Assembly: GCA_902596655.1 (NCBI GenBank)
Contig: CACJUX010000001.1
Coordinates: 45,169-109,168 of the forward strand
DNA length: 64,000 nucleotides
Direction: 5' to 3'
DNA from: an uncultured SAR116 cluster alpha proteobacterium
Lineage (GTDB): Bacteria; Pseudomonadota; Alphaproteobacteria; Puniceispirillales; Puniceispirillaceae
Part shown: piece by piece, positions 7,882-17,490 of the stretch
Layout: each line of letters starts with the position of its first letter
How positions within the stretch are numbered: the first letter of the stretch is position 1
Notes under the pieces: model-generated
The model's input: only the letters and a program-made list of their open reading frames with translations
What the model was told of the DNA's origin: nothing
Databases searched by the model: none
Program-made: the position numbers and the translations under genes

Positions 7882-9762
7882 TTAGTTAATTCTCAAATTG
7901 GGAACCGTTTTTCGCCAAATTTGAAAACAAAAAATAGCCCAAATCCATTTTGAAAAATCCTCACCTGCCCTATGCCGTTTAAATATTGAGTGCACACCAC
8001 TATAGTTGAAAATTTCACATGTTTTTAAATTTTCCTCAGAGAGTGTGTCCTCAACTTTATTGCTAAGCGCGCCTTGGCGCAACCACTGAGCCACAGGTAT
8101 TTCAAATCCTACTTTTGGAGCATCAATCAACTCACGGCTAATTCCTTGCCGCTCAAGCAAAGCCTTATATAAATGCTTCGTTCTCATATTTTTTAATTTG
8201 AGACCTTCTGGCAGTTTGGCCAAGTACTCAAACAATGTAGGGTCCATTAATGGTGACCTCGGTTCAATTGAATTAGCCATGCATGTCATATCTAATTTTA
8301 CTAATATATCATCGTGGAGAAAAGTTGTGACATCCTCAAACATATGCTGATCCATGGTGCCTTCAATTACCTTAGAGGCTTCACTCATCAAATTGTTTTT
8401 GTGAGATTCATTGTATTGTTCTTCAAAGTTTGGCGTAAAGATTTCAATACCACGTATTTGTCGGAATGTTCTGCTCGCATGCATATTTTTCCGGCTATCC
8501 TCTAAGCCAAAAAATCGGGCTAGCTTTCCAAATTTTCCTGAGTTATGCGTCGCATAATGATGTAGACTTTTTGCGAGAACGTTCCGCAAAAATTTTGATG
8601 GAATAAATTTTTTGTAAATGGTGTGAAGGCGACTAACGTAGTATTTCTGATACCCAGCTGCTGATTCGTCCCCCCCATCCCCAGTGAGTGCTACAGTAAT
8701 ACCTTTTCTGGCTAACTTTGCCACGTAATATGATGGGATTGCAGATATATCACAAAAAGGCATCCCAAAGTGGTGTTGTAACTTCACCGCAGTATCAAAA
8801 ATGTCAGATGAAAGGGTTAGATTATGGTGCTCACAATCATACTTTTTCACGAGTTGGTCAGTCATAAGGGAAAAAACCGAAGTTTTTTCACCCTCGTTAT
8901 ACAGCGTGTATGTGCTGAGCTTTTCAATTTTTGCTGCAGCGTAAGACAACACTAAAGACGAGTCGACCCCGCCACTGAGAAAAACGCCAAGAGGGACATC
9001 CGAAACTAGCCTTTTTGTAACAGCTTCGTTAACAAGAAAGTCAAGTTCTTCAATGGCTGCTTGCTCACTAACCACTTGTTTGGGATTATATTTCAGTTGC
9101 CAGTATCTTTTGGTGCTCTCTCTACCAAACCGGTCTACAACCGTGTAGCTTGCTGCTGGAACACTCTGGATATCGTCAATAATCAGTGTGTCGTTCGGAA
9201 TCCAAAAATTCGTGAAATAAGAAGCTATGGCCTCACTGTTTGCTGTTATTTGGGGCATGAAAGGATAAAGAGCTTGAATCTCCGATGCAAAGATTAGCCG
9301 GCCTTTTTGTATTGTATAATAAAGTGGTTTTTTGCCTAATCGGTCTCGGGCCAATATGAGTTTTTGCTCATGTTTATCCCAAATTGCAGCTGCAAACATA
9401 CCATCAAACCTTTGAAAGGCATTAAAACCCCAATGATTGATTGCGTTTGGTACGACTTCACTGTCACCGTTTGAAAAAAATCTTTGTCCATTGCTTTCAA
9501 GAGTTTTTCGCAACGATTTGTAATTATATAATTCCCCGTTGAACACAGATACAAAGCGTCCGGAACAGTCTGCTATTGGTTGCTGAGCTTTTATGCTTAA
9601 GTCAATAATAGACAGCCTCGTATGCGCTAGGCCGACATTATTTTTTGTCCACGTGTCCTCACCGTCTGGCCCTCGGTGACGCTGATGGTTTATAAGTGGT
9701 TGCAGTTGTCGTTTAGTGACTTCACACCCATCAAAACTAAGTATCCCTCCAATTCCACACAT
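7882..9762 (-). CDS. asnB: Glutamine-dependent asparagine synthase-type amidotransferase
   Basis: Start chosen at 9762 because it yields MCGIGG, placing the N-terminal nucleophile Cys2 of class II glutamine amidotransferases; an upstream in-frame start adds 11 residues and would block Cys2. The mature protein is about 626 residues. The amidotransferase domain shows RGPDGED and FNGELYN. The synthase domain shows the ATP-pyrophosphatase loop [10 protein letters not shown] (about 260) and LTGDGGDE. In polysaccharide loci such paralogues (for example WbpS-type) amidate uronic or other sugar acids instead of aspartate. The position between a methyltransferase and a glycosyltransferase supports that role here, but asparagine synthesis cannot be excluded. 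Confidence 0.88.
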   Translation of the reverse strand: MCGIGGILSFDGCEVTKRQLQPLINHQRHRGPDGEDTWTKNNVGLAHTRLSIIDLSIKAQQPIADCSGRFVSVFNGELYNYKSLRKTLESNGQRFFSNGDSEVVPNAINHWGFNAFQRFDGMFAAAIWDKHEQKLILARDRLGKKPLYYTIQKGRLIFASEIQALYPFMPQITANSEAIASYFTNFWIPNDTLIIDDIQSVPAASYTVVDRFGRESTKRYWQLKYNPKQVVSEQAAIEELDFLVNEAVTKRLVSDVPLGVFLSGGVDSSLVLSYAAAKIEKLSTYTLYNEGEKTSVFSLMTDQLVKKYDCEHHNLTLSSDIFDTAVKLQHHFGMPFCDISAIPSYYVAKLARKGITVALTGDGGDESAAGYQKYYVSRLHTIYKKFIPSKFLRNVLAKSLHHYATHNSGKFGKLARFFGLEDSRKNMHASRTFRQIRGIEIFTPNFEEQYNESHKNNLMSEASKVIEGTMDQHMFEDVTTFLHDDILVKLDMTCMANSIEPRSPLMDPTLFEYLAKLPEGLKLKNMRTKHLYKALLERQGISRELIDAPKVGFEIPVAQWLRQGALSNKVEDTLSEENLKTCEIFNYSGVHSIFKRHRAGEDFSKWIWAIFCFQIWRKTVPNLRIN

Positions 9763-9814
9763 CTTGGTAATCTTGCCTCTGGTAAGCAAAGTCAAAGCTT
9801 CGCGTTAGTTTTAT

Positions 9815-10543
9815 TTATTGGCAATCCTCAATTGAAACTAGGAAGACACCGTGAGTTCTAAGTAAAGGGAAAAAGACCTCCAGCACGTGGACTAGCAATG
9901 GTGAAAATGGAGCTAGACATCTTGAAAGAGGGGGCGCTAACGTTAGACTACTCCATCGTATACGGAAATTTGGAAACAATCTTTTTATTTCACTTAAATT
10001 AATGCCAATCGTGTTTTTATTCAAAGGATGACTAATTCTAAAATCCGATACTAATATTATCCCATCATTTTTTAAAACACGGATCATTTCGTTAGCTAAA
10101 GTGGTCCGCAAATCGCTGCTTCTAATAGATGAAAAGACGGTATTGGCTGTCACCATAGACATACTTTTCTCTCCAAATGGAATGGACAAGCCATCACAAA
10201 CTTGAAAGTCTAGATGAGGAGAAAGGCTTTTTGCTAAACCTATACGATCTTCAAGGATGTCAATACCGTGAAGCATTTTGGGGTTCCCTCCCCACTCGAG
10301 AACTTGCCTGAGCCAGGCACCTGAGCCACAACCAACATCTAACATTTCAACGCTGCTAAAATCAGAAAAATTTATATTCTTCAATAACTGACAGACTTTT
10401 GCCTGAAAACGGTAGTCATCAAATCGCACTTCTGGCCTAGACCACGTGTACAGGAGATGCTTTTTTTCCTCATCCCTTTTTGCGTAAACACTGCATATTT
10501 CTGTAACGGCGTCTTTATTTTTATTTGACAAATCTTGCTCCAA
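9815..10543 (-). CDS. Class I SAM-dependent methyltransferase
   Basis: A protein of 242 residues. Motif I MLDVGCGSGAWLR lies at about residues 63-75, with an acidic residue after the second strand (GIDILEDRIGLAK). Motif II/III is QVCDGLSIPFGEKSMSMV, typical of UbiE/small-molecule methyltransferases. In a glycan locus it probably O-methylates a sugar or capping residue. It begins right after the remains of the RmlB-like gene and precedes the amidotransferase gene by about 50 bases. Substrate unknown. Confidence 0.78.
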   Translation of the reverse strand: MEQDLSNKNKDAVTEICSVYAKRDEEKKHLLYTWSRPEVRFDDYRFQAKVCQLLKNINFSDFSSVEMLDVGCGSGAWLRQVLEWGGNPKMLHGIDILEDRIGLAKSLSPHLDFQVCDGLSIPFGEKSMSMVTANTVFSSIRSSDLRTTLANEMIRVLKNDGIILVSDFRISHPLNKNTIGINLSEIKRLFPNFRIRWSSLTLAPPLSRCLAPFSPLLVHVLEVFFPLLRTHGVFLVSIEDCQ

Positions 10544-10622
10544 TCAGGCCATTAGAACGAGCACTTTCTGAGTCCGTAAATTCCAATCAAAAACTTCTGC
10601 GAGTGGCCCTACAAATAATGAA

Positions 10623-11576
10623 TTAGCGTTGAACTTTAATTTTATCAACTGTTGAAAAGTAAGCTCCCCCAGCAATAACTTGCTCCAGACCACTTTCCAA
10701 TTCAATAAACGGTTTCCAACCCAATGACGCAAGCCTCTGCGAGTTACTTCTGTAATGTTTATCGTTGTATGGAAGGTCTTCCACAGACCTTTTTTTATTT
10801 TTTTTCCTATTTTTTGTTCAACTATTCCAACTACCAGGTTGACTGAATATTCTGCGAGAGCACCAACGTTATAAATCTTATTTTTATCCATAGCCCAATT
10901 TTGCAAAATTATATCAACAGCACTATTTAACTCGTACAAGTAAAGGAAGTGTCGTTTTAATTCGCCAGTGCCGTGGATTGAAAATTCCAACTCATGGTCT
11001 TGAAAATAAAATAAACGGGGGATGAGCATTTCTATAAACTGACGGGAGCCAAATATATTGTTTGATCTTATATTTTTAGTATTAAGGCGGTAACAAGTCA
11101 TATAGGTTTGGACAAGCATACCCGCCGTTTCTTTTGATGAGGAATAGGGATTTGTAGGCGCTAATCTGGATAATTCAGTACTTTCTTCGATAGAAAAGTC
11201 TCCGTAAACTTCGTCTGTTCTTATATGCAAAAATCGAATATCTTTTTATATTGTTTTTCGACAGTTCTCTAGAAAGTAGTGAAGATCTTATCGCTATTTC
11301 TCGTGAATTCGACAGAGTTTAAGAAAGAGTTGTCTGCGTGACTTTCGGCGGCAGAGTTGAGAACAGTTAAACAATCTTTCACGAATTTAGTTGTTCTAAA
11401 TTTAAATCTTTCATGTTGGCGGTCATTAAGTGCAGTTCTGTCAGATTTTCATCATAAAAGCCTGTACCTCTAGCACTAGTAATTTTGTCTAGCAAAGCGC
11501 ATTCTTTACCGCAGTCCAAGAAATTTTCGGCAAAATATTTTACGATAAAGCCTAACATTCCAGTGATGATATACAA
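10623..11576 (-). pseudogene. Frameshifted dTDP-glucose 4,6-dehydratase-like gene (RmlB family)
   Basis: Pieces of one extended SDR enzyme lie in different frames on the minus strand. The N-terminus (11379-11576) has a worn Rossmann motif TGMLGFI. A middle piece reads LNSAAESHADNSFLNSVEF, close to the RmlB AAESHVD motif. The largest piece (10544-11230) carries RTDEVYGD and NPYSSSKETAG (the YxxxK catalytic pair). Near 10780, at a run of A, the frame changes and the proper C-terminus VEDLPYNDKHYR...LASLGWKPFIELESG continues in the other frame to a stop at 10623. With at least three frame changes and in-frame stops it cannot make a full enzyme. It may have been the locus's own nucleotide-sugar dehydratase. 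Confidence 0.85.
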
Positions 11577-11580
11577 TTCC

Positions 11581-12282
11581 TTACGCGCCTACCAAATCCT
11601 GATATGAGATTTTTGAGTCATCTAAATAGATAAGATCAGTCTTGATCGGCATTTTTAATTTTATATCCCTATTTTCATTATAAGATTCATGATCAATTTT
11701 ATGGTGCATTTTAATTATATTCGCTATCTCTCTCGCAGAAATATTGTATTTATTTGCAAGATTATAGTCACCCTCGAAACATGCGCCTTGGTTAATCAGC
11801 CACTTTTTGATTTTTTGATTAGTAAGAAAATTAAATTTTGACTTTGCCGAAATGTCGAAATTGATTTCGCGGCGAATCAAGTTTTTCAGCAGGATTTGTT
11901 GAAAACGACTTTGATAGTAACGAGATCGATCAATTATATTGGGCAGCCTTAAAATAGACACGTGAGAACAGTATTCACGTGCCAAAAACTCAATTCGTTT
12001 CTTGTTTTGTACATATGTTCTTATACTTTTATCGGTGTCGATTTCTAGCGTCCTTAATGACGAAACATATAACACGTGCTTCGCAACCTTAAGTTTTTCA
12101 AATAAATTTTTTTCGTATTTGAAATTAGCGGGAGTTGTTTTATCTGTTGGACTAAATGCACTAATGGATACGTACCTCTGGTCTAATTGCTCATCGTCAA
12201 AATTTTCATCGTGGCCAAAGCATTGCCAACCTGCGTCGCTAAATATTTTTGCCACAACATTGTTTTTCCCAATGTGTATCAT
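11581..12282 (-). CDS. SDR/epimerase-like protein (divergent)
   Basis: About 233 residues from the preferred ATG at 12282; an upstream in-frame start at 12339 adds 19 residues. The start MIHIGKNNVVAKIFSDAG keeps the rhythm of a Rossmann first strand but lacks the full glycine-rich motif. LYVSSLRTLEI followed by YVQNKKRIE gives the Ser and Tyr-x3-Lys catalytic layout of extended SDR sugar epimerases/dehydratases, and SILRLPNIID resembles the RxxNxYG region. It is short for the family (usually about 300). It lies between the 2-epimerase gene and the broken RmlB-like gene. It may be a working reductase or another gene on the way to decay. Confidence 0.55.
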   Translation of the reverse strand: MIHIGKNNVVAKIFSDAGWQCFGHDENFDDEQLDQRYVSISAFSPTDKTTPANFKYEKNLFEKLKVAKHVLYVSSLRTLEIDTDKSIRTYVQNKKRIEFLAREYCSHVSILRLPNIIDRSRYYQSRFQQILLKNLIRREINFDISAKSKFNFLTNQKIKKWLINQGACFEGDYNLANKYNISAREIANIIKMHHKIDHESYNENRDIKLKMPIKTDLIYLDDSKISYQDLVGA

Positions 12283-12354
12283 GAGTGTTTTCAGCCTGAG
12301 CCTTTGATTGTCAGAAAATAGATAAGATGTTGACAACACCGAAAGTAAATAATT

Positions 12355-13500
12355 TCACGCTACAACAGTTTTGACCACCTCAACAATCCGTTTGGCGGCC
12401 TTGCCATCTCCAAAAGGAATTTCCCAGTCGTTATTAAAGCCCGCTAATATTTTTTCAGTAGCAGTGACTATGCCATCGACTGTGGTGCCTGCCAGGACAT
12501 TCGCACCTATATCAAGTGTCTCTGTCCATTCAGTGTTTTCTCGCAATGTAACACAGGGTATTTTTTGGATACATGCCTCTTGTTGCACTCCACCAGAGTC
12601 AGTAAAGATCATTTTAGAACTCGCCACAACGTGCAGGAAATCTAAATAACCAAGACCTTGGCGGATTGGAATTCCTAGATCTTTTTCAACCCATGACCTA
12701 AGTCCAAACTCATTTATTCTCTTTATAGTACGGGGATGCGAAAGAAAAATCACCTCACAATTCAAGCTTTGTGCAGCCATCGCAACACCCTCGAGGGTTG
12801 ATTTGAGGATATTCGGGAAATCTACATTTTCTTCTCTATGGGTTGTGAGAACACAAAAGCAATTTTCATTTAGGCTCCATTCTTCTAGGATTTTCGACTT
12901 ATCTTGCGAAATTAGTCGATGTTGGTTTGTCGCATCTACGATTGGGTTACCAGTTATGTGGATTGTCCCTTGAACGGATTCTTTTTTTAATAGTTCAGCA
13001 CCTTTTTCGTTAGTTGTGAAAAGGTGATCAGAAATGTGATCAATCATTCGCCTATTGTGCTCTTCAGGCATTCTCCAATCGTAAGACCTTTCTCCCGCTT
13101 CAACGTGACCAACTTGAATTCTAAGTTTTCTTGCTGCTAAAGCCGAGGCGAGGTGAGTGTTTGCATCGCCACCAACAAGAATTAATTTTGGTCTCTCCAA
13201 TAACAATATTTCTTCCACACCAGACAACATCGCTGCTGTCTGCTTTCCATGTGTGGTATAGGTTTTCACATTATTTAGTTTATAATCCGGCTTCGGTAAT
13301 TTTAAGTCGACAAAAAATTGGCTATCCATATTGGGTGAGTAATGTTGACCTGTATGTATGAGAATAAATTCAACATTTTTCTCAGCCATTTCTTTAATGA
13401 CTGGGGCAAACATGATGATACCGGGCCGCGTTCCAACAACAATCGCTACTTTGTTCTGCAGTTGGGACTTATCTAAAAATTTAGCTTCGTTTGGCATCAT
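12355..13500 (-). CDS. UDP-N-acetylglucosamine 2-epimerase family (WecB/WbpI-like)
   Basis: A protein of 381 residues, normal length. Hallmarks are VGTRPGIIMFAPVI (about 22-35), IHTGQHYSPNMD, VGHVEAGERSYDWRMPEEHNR and TDSGGVQQEA (about 297-306). These enzymes invert C2 of UDP-HexNAc derivatives. The start overlaps the stop of the aminotransferase gene by 4 bases (ATGA type). With the adjacent aminotransferase, Gfo/Idh oxidoreductase and acyltransferase genes it resembles the WbpB-E-D-I set that builds UDP-2,3-diacetamido-mannuronic acid-type sugars. It could instead supply the ManNAc-type precursor to the NeuB-type synthase. Confidence 0.88.
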   Translation of the reverse strand: MMPNEAKFLDKSQLQNKVAIVVGTRPGIIMFAPVIKEMAEKNVEFILIHTGQHYSPNMDSQFFVDLKLPKPDYKLNNVKTYTTHGKQTAAMLSGVEEILLLERPKLILVGGDANTHLASALAARKLRIQVGHVEAGERSYDWRMPEEHNRRMIDHISDHLFTTNEKGAELLKKESVQGTIHITGNPIVDATNQHRLISQDKSKILEEWSLNENCFCVLTTHREENVDFPNILKSTLEGVAMAAQSLNCEVIFLSHPRTIKRINEFGLRSWVEKDLGIPIRQGLGYLDFLHVVASSKMIFTDSGGVQQEACIQKIPCVTLRENTEWTETLDIGANVLAGTTVDGIVTATEKILAGFNNDWEIPFGDGKAAKRIVEVVKTVVA

Positions 13501-14609
13501 TGTTTACGCTTTACGCGTTCATGAATTCTGAACACCGAATCAATAATATGCGAGGCATCTTTTTGTGAAATCCCGTGGTGAATTGGAAGGGCTAATATGT
13601 TTTGGGAAATCCACTCCGTGATAGGGAGGCTAGTGATTCCATATTTTTCTTGATACACCGGCTGCTGGTGGAGGCCTCTTGGGTAATGAATGCCCGTTAA
13701 GACACCACTTTCGTGTAGCATAGAAGCAAGAGTATCTCGATCACAACCAAATAAATTTTCGTCAATTGCAACGCAATACAAGTGATAAGCATGCTCCACG
13801 TTTGACGATTTTTTTTGAGGCGTTAACCCCTCTAATTTCTCAAAAGCTTGGTTGTAAATCTCCGCATTTCTTCTTCGAACTTCGAGCATGCAATCCAGCC
13901 TTTTTAACTGTTCTCTTCCAATTGCAGCCTCAACATCAGTCATCCTAGCGTTGAGACCAATACTTGTATGGTAATATTTTCCAGTTTGTCCATGACTTCT
14001 GAAGTCTCGCATTTTTTCAAAATCATGCTCTAACCCGCAACACGTCATCCCTCCTTCTCCAACAAACATGTTCTTTGATGGATAGAATGAATAACAAACA
14101 AAATCTCCAAAAGATCCTATATCTTTTCCCTTATATCTTGCCCCATGTGCTTGTGCGGCATCCCAAACGATTTTAAGTTTGTGTAACTTTGCAAAAGCGA
14201 TGACCTCGTCAACATCACAAGCGTTTCCAAAAAGATGAACAGGGCCGATAGCCTTTGTCTTGGCCGTAATTTTTTTTTCAGCATCTTTAAGACACATCAA
14301 AAAACTCTGTGGGTTGATATCACAAAAAATTGGTGTTCCTCCAGATAAAGACACCATGCTCGCAGTCGCGATAAACGAAAAAGAAGGTATTAAAACCTCA
14401 TCTCCTTTTTCCAAGAATGTTGAGTATGCGAGTTGAAGCGCAGCAGTTCCACTTGAGTTAGTTAAGGCAAATTTACTTCCAACTTTTTGTGAAAATTCGT
14501 GTTCAAATGCCTCACATTCTTTCCCTTGGCGAAGCCCTCCAGAGCGCAGAACTTCTGTCGCTGCTGCAATTTCCTTATCACTCAATTTGATTTCTGCCAT
14601 CTGGATCAT
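13497..14609 (-). CDS. DegT/DnrJ/EryC1-family PLP sugar aminotransferase
   Basis: A protein of 370 residues. The PLP lysine is in SFYPSKNMFVGEGG (about 187-200), preceded by DAAQAHGARY and TNSSGTAALQLAY, the cofactor-phosphate motif. Such enzymes transaminate 3- or 4-keto nucleotide sugars using glutamate. A second ATG lies three codons in and may be the real start. The gene begins about 10 bases after the Gfo/Idh gene and ends overlapping the 2-epimerase gene. The pair oxidoreductase plus aminotransferase fits the WbpB/WbpE steps (3-oxidation then 3-amination). Confidence 0.88.
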   Translation of the reverse strand: MIQMAEIKLSDKEIAAATEVLRSGGLRQGKECEAFEHEFSQKVGSKFALTNSSGTAALQLAYSTFLEKGDEVLIPSFSFIATASMVSLSGGTPIFCDINPQSFLMCLKDAEKKITAKTKAIGPVHLFGNACDVDEVIAFAKLHKLKIVWDAAQAHGARYKGKDIGSFGDFVCYSFYPSKNMFVGEGGMTCCGLEHDFEKMRDFRSHGQTGKYYHTSIGLNARMTDVEAAIGREQLKRLDCMLEVRRRNAEIYNQAFEKLEGLTPQKKSSNVEHAYHLYCVAIDENLFGCDRDTLASMLHESGVLTGIHYPRGLHQQPVYQEKYGITSLPITEWISQNILALPIHHGISQKDASHIIDSVFRIHERVKRKQ

Positions 14610-14619
14610 TTTTCTACAC

Positions 14620-15627
14620 CTATTTTAATTTTTGAATAAGGTCCACCAAGTTAAGCGCTTCAAAGATCGAACAACCAAAAACAGGGTCATTGCCAAGAAT
14701 GAGTTGGATAAATTCGGCCATCTGAGCGTCGAATAATTTTTCATTTGATACCTCTAGGGTTGTCTTACCAATTTCAAAACTATCAGTTGGCTTGTTGCAA
14801 AAAATCCAAGACGGCAAATCGTCCTGTATAGACCCCATTAAGGTACCGTTATCTCCTTGGACTTCTAAATACTGCGTAAAGGCTGGTGTCAAAAGATCTG
14901 CTTGACAAAAAAGGGTTAACCCTCTTTTTGTGCACAGCCGAGTTAAAATGTAGTCCTCCGCATCGACCGATTCTGGGTTACCATTAATAACTCTTGTTGG
15001 CCTGATTAAGTCCTTGTATAGCAGCTCAATATCAATAATTTCTCCAAAAAGCCATTGTGAAAGGTCGATCATATGGACAAGCATTTCGTTTATAGCACCA
15101 CCGCCAAGGTCTTTTCTGTGCTTCCAAACTGCATGCGATCCTCGTCCACCAATTCTAAAGTGAGCAAAACTAATCTTGCCCAAAGTTTCACAGGTCAAGT
15201 TAACCTCTGATCCCTGGAGTATTTTTTTGAACCGCTGGAAAACAGGCGAAAATCTATAAATGTAGCCAACTAGTCCGAGTGGCTCATGCAGTTTTGCAAT
15301 GTCTCGAATTACTTTGGCTTCTTCTAAAGTCTCGCAAATTGGCTTTTCAACAAAAAAATATTTATTATGTTGAATCGCCGACACGACTAAGCTTGTATGG
15401 CTGGGTGTTGGAGTGCAGATATCCACAGCAATAATTGATGGATCTTCAAAAATCTTTGAGGCCGAGCTAATAAACTCCAGTCCCGTCTGACTGCTAAACA
15501 GTTGGCCAACTTGCTTGTTATTATCGTGTAAAACTAACTCGAAATCTTTAAATTTTCTCAGGCTCTCTATGTGTTTAAAAGCCTGTTTGCCGCAACCAAT
15601 TATTGCAATTTTTTTATTTTTTGACAT
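14620..15627 (-). CDS. Gfo/Idh/MocA-family nucleotide-sugar oxidoreductase (WbpB-like)
   Basis: Start at 15627 gives MSKNKKIAIIGCGKQAFKH, with the NAD-binding glycine motif at once; a longer frame from 15714 would run 65 bases into the upstream acyltransferase gene. About 335 residues. FFVEKPICET carries the family EKP motif and GGGAINEMLVHMIDL the catalytic region. Placed directly between a hexapeptide acyltransferase and a PLP aminotransferase, it most resembles the 3-dehydrogenases (WbpB/WlbA) of UDP-GlcNAcA-derived sugar pathways. No UDP-GlcNAc 6-dehydrogenase (WbpA) is visible in the window. Confidence 0.83.
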   Translation of the reverse strand: MSKNKKIAIIGCGKQAFKHIESLRKFKDFELVLHDNNKQVGQLFSSQTGLEFISSASKIFEDPSIIAVDICTPTPSHTSLVVSAIQHNKYFFVEKPICETLEEAKVIRDIAKLHEPLGLVGYIYRFSPVFQRFKKILQGSEVNLTCETLGKISFAHFRIGGRGSHAVWKHRKDLGGGAINEMLVHMIDLSQWLFGEIIDIELLYKDLIRPTRVINGNPESVDAEDYILTRLCTKRGLTLFCQADLLTPAFTQYLEVQGDNGTLMGSIQDDLPSWIFCNKPTDSFEIGKTTLEVSNEKLFDAQMAEFIQLILGNDPVFGCSIFEALNLVDLIQKLK

Positions 15628-15649
15628 GTCAGCCTGTCTAATAATTAGC

Positions 15650-16264
15650 TCAGAGGTATGGTTGCCAAGAGATCGCTCGATTTTCTTCGCAAAGTTTGCT
15701 GGGAAGCGGCTCACATTTTGCAGGGTTTCCTTTCGCCAGGGAGTCTGCTGGAACGCTGCGAGTAACTACTGCGCCAGCTGCAATAAAAGATCCGTGACCA
15801 ATCTCGACGCCAGGACAGATAGTCACCCCCGCGCCAATAGTAACACCATCTCTAACTGTCGGACCATCAGCGACATACCTACTCCTATCTTTTAGGGGAT
15901 ATTTATCGTTGGTCATTACAACATTAGGTCCAATAAAGACCTTACTGCCAATTTTCACGTGCGTAGGGATGTAACAGTTAGATTCAATTTTTACAAAATC
16001 TCCAACCTGAATGTTCCCATCCAAAACTGATCCAGTGCCAACCACAACGTGGTTTCCGATCAACGTGTGCTCTCTAATCACAACGTTATGCCCACACTGA
16101 AAATATGAGCCAAGTTCTACATCTGCATAAATCACGGATCCGCTGCGAATAACCGAATTCGACCCTAATAGCGAAGGCTTACAATGGTCTCGATACTTTA
16201 ATCCAAGCACAACATTTATCTGTATCTGACAACTGTCTTGAATTTTTGCAAAGTATTCGACCAT
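15650..16264 (-). CDS. Hexapeptide-repeat acyltransferase (sugar N-acetyltransferase)
   Basis: A protein of 204 residues, built of repeated hexapeptide units through most of its length (for example VIREHTLIGNHVVVGTG, then IGAGVTICPGVEIGHGSF, AAGAVVTRSVPADSLAKGNPA at the end). This is the left-handed beta-helix of the LpxA/WbpD/PglD/NeuD class, ending with the usual acetyl-CoA loop and GNPAK turn. It probably acetylates the amino group installed by the neighbouring aminotransferase. It lies 43 bases after the dehydratase gene and 22 bases before the Gfo/Idh gene. Confidence 0.85.
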   Translation of the reverse strand: MVEYFAKIQDSCQIQINVVLGLKYRDHCKPSLLGSNSVIRSGSVIYADVELGSYFQCGHNVVIREHTLIGNHVVVGTGSVLDGNIQVGDFVKIESNCYIPTHVKIGSKVFIGPNVVMTNDKYPLKDRSRYVADGPTVRDGVTIGAGVTICPGVEIGHGSFIAAGAVVTRSVPADSLAKGNPAKCEPLPSKLCEENRAISWQPYL

Positions 16265-16307
16265 TTTATTAGCGCTTCATATTTACTGTACATTTGGAGG
16301 AAAAAGA

Positions 16308-17360
16308 TTACGTATTGTTCGCTTTCATAAGGCCAAATTTTTGAAGATAAAGCCTCAGTTCCTGCTTGCTCATTGGTTTTTCGATCGATGAATTGTATTC
16401 AAAAAATTCCTCAGGCAACGGATTCCCCAACCCATTGTAATCAATTTTTTCATACAGGCTTTGAAAAGCTGGCAACACAGCAAAAAAGTTTTTTGTTTCA
16501 ACAGTTCTTCGGGTTTCCTCATGACTTAGAAGTTCTTCGTACAATTTTTCTCCAGCTAAAGCTCCAATCTGTTCGATTTCAATGTCTTTCGCGTCAAAGT
16601 TATACTTAGGGGCTAAATCCTCGACCATTACTTCTGCTAAATCGATGATTTTTATCACTGGCATCTTTGTAACAAAAACTTCACCACCTCTCGCTAAGGA
16701 CAATGTTTGGATTACCAGAGAGACGGCGTCCTCTAAGGTCATTATGAATCTTGTCATTAAACTATCGGTAACCGTCAGAGGGCCACCGTTAGCGATTTGA
16801 TTTTGAAAAACAGGGATTACCGAGCCACTAGACCCAAGAACATTTCCAAATCGAGTTGAAAAAAATATTGGGTCACCGTCTCTCCTGTGGGCGTTGCTCG
16901 CAGTCATCAAACGCTCACACATTAGCTTTGATGTTCCCATCACGTTTGTAGGATTAACAGCCTTATCAGTTGACGTCAGCAATACCTTTGACACGCCGTT
17001 AGCTAAAGCGGCGTCAATGACATGTTGAGTTCCCATTATATTTGTTTGGATAGCTTCCGAAGGATCGTTTTCACAAACAAACACATGTTTTAATGCTCCA
17101 GCGTGAAGAACGATATCAATTCCTTGCATCGTACGACAAATCTTTGAAAAGTCTCTAAGGTCAGCGAGGAAAATATGTACATTAGGTTGTTTTGAGTACT
17201 CCACTCCAAGAAAAAAAACCTCAGCTTCATTATGGTCGATACCGATGACTTTTTTTGGTGATTGCAGATTGACTTGCTTGAGGAGTTCTTTACCAACGGT
17301 GCCACAAACACCAGTGATTAGAACGTTTTGGCCTTGAAAAGCACTTTTTTCAATTATCAT
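16308..17360 (-). CDS. CapD/LegB-type nucleotide-sugar 4,6-dehydratase
   Basis: A protein of 350 residues. Rossmann motif VLITGVCGTVGKELL at about 14-28; LTSTDKAVNPTNVMGTSK (about 126-143), in which the usual catalytic Tyr of YxxxK is Met, as in the CapD/WbpM branch; TRFGNVLGSSGSVIP; SLMTRFIMT. These enzymes turn UDP-GlcNAc into a 4-keto-6-deoxy intermediate, the entry to QuiNAc, FucNAc, bacillosamine and legionaminic-acid pathways. The membrane domain of long WbpM forms is absent, so it is a soluble short form like LegB. It is the best candidate for the first committed step of the locus's unusual sugar. Confidence 0.85.
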   Translation of the reverse strand: MIIEKSAFQGQNVLITGVCGTVGKELLKQVNLQSPKKVIGIDHNEAEVFFLGVEYSKQPNVHIFLADLRDFSKICRTMQGIDIVLHAGALKHVFVCENDPSEAIQTNIMGTQHVIDAALANGVSKVLLTSTDKAVNPTNVMGTSKLMCERLMTASNAHRRDGDPIFFSTRFGNVLGSSGSVIPVFQNQIANGGPLTVTDSLMTRFIMTLEDAVSLVIQTLSLARGGEVFVTKMPVIKIIDLAEVMVEDLAPKYNFDAKDIEIEQIGALAGEKLYEELLSHEETRRTVETKNFFAVLPAFQSLYEKIDYNGLGNPLPEEFFEYNSSIEKPMSKQELRLYLQKFGLMKANNT

Positions 17361-17490
17361 GATTTTTTCCGTTGAGGGCGCTTTGTAAAAACTTTAACCG
17401 TCTAGTGATTTAAATATTGTCTCATCATTTGATCGCCCTATTACTTAGACATTAAGCTTCAGAGCAACGCGACGACACGGTAACCCAGCC

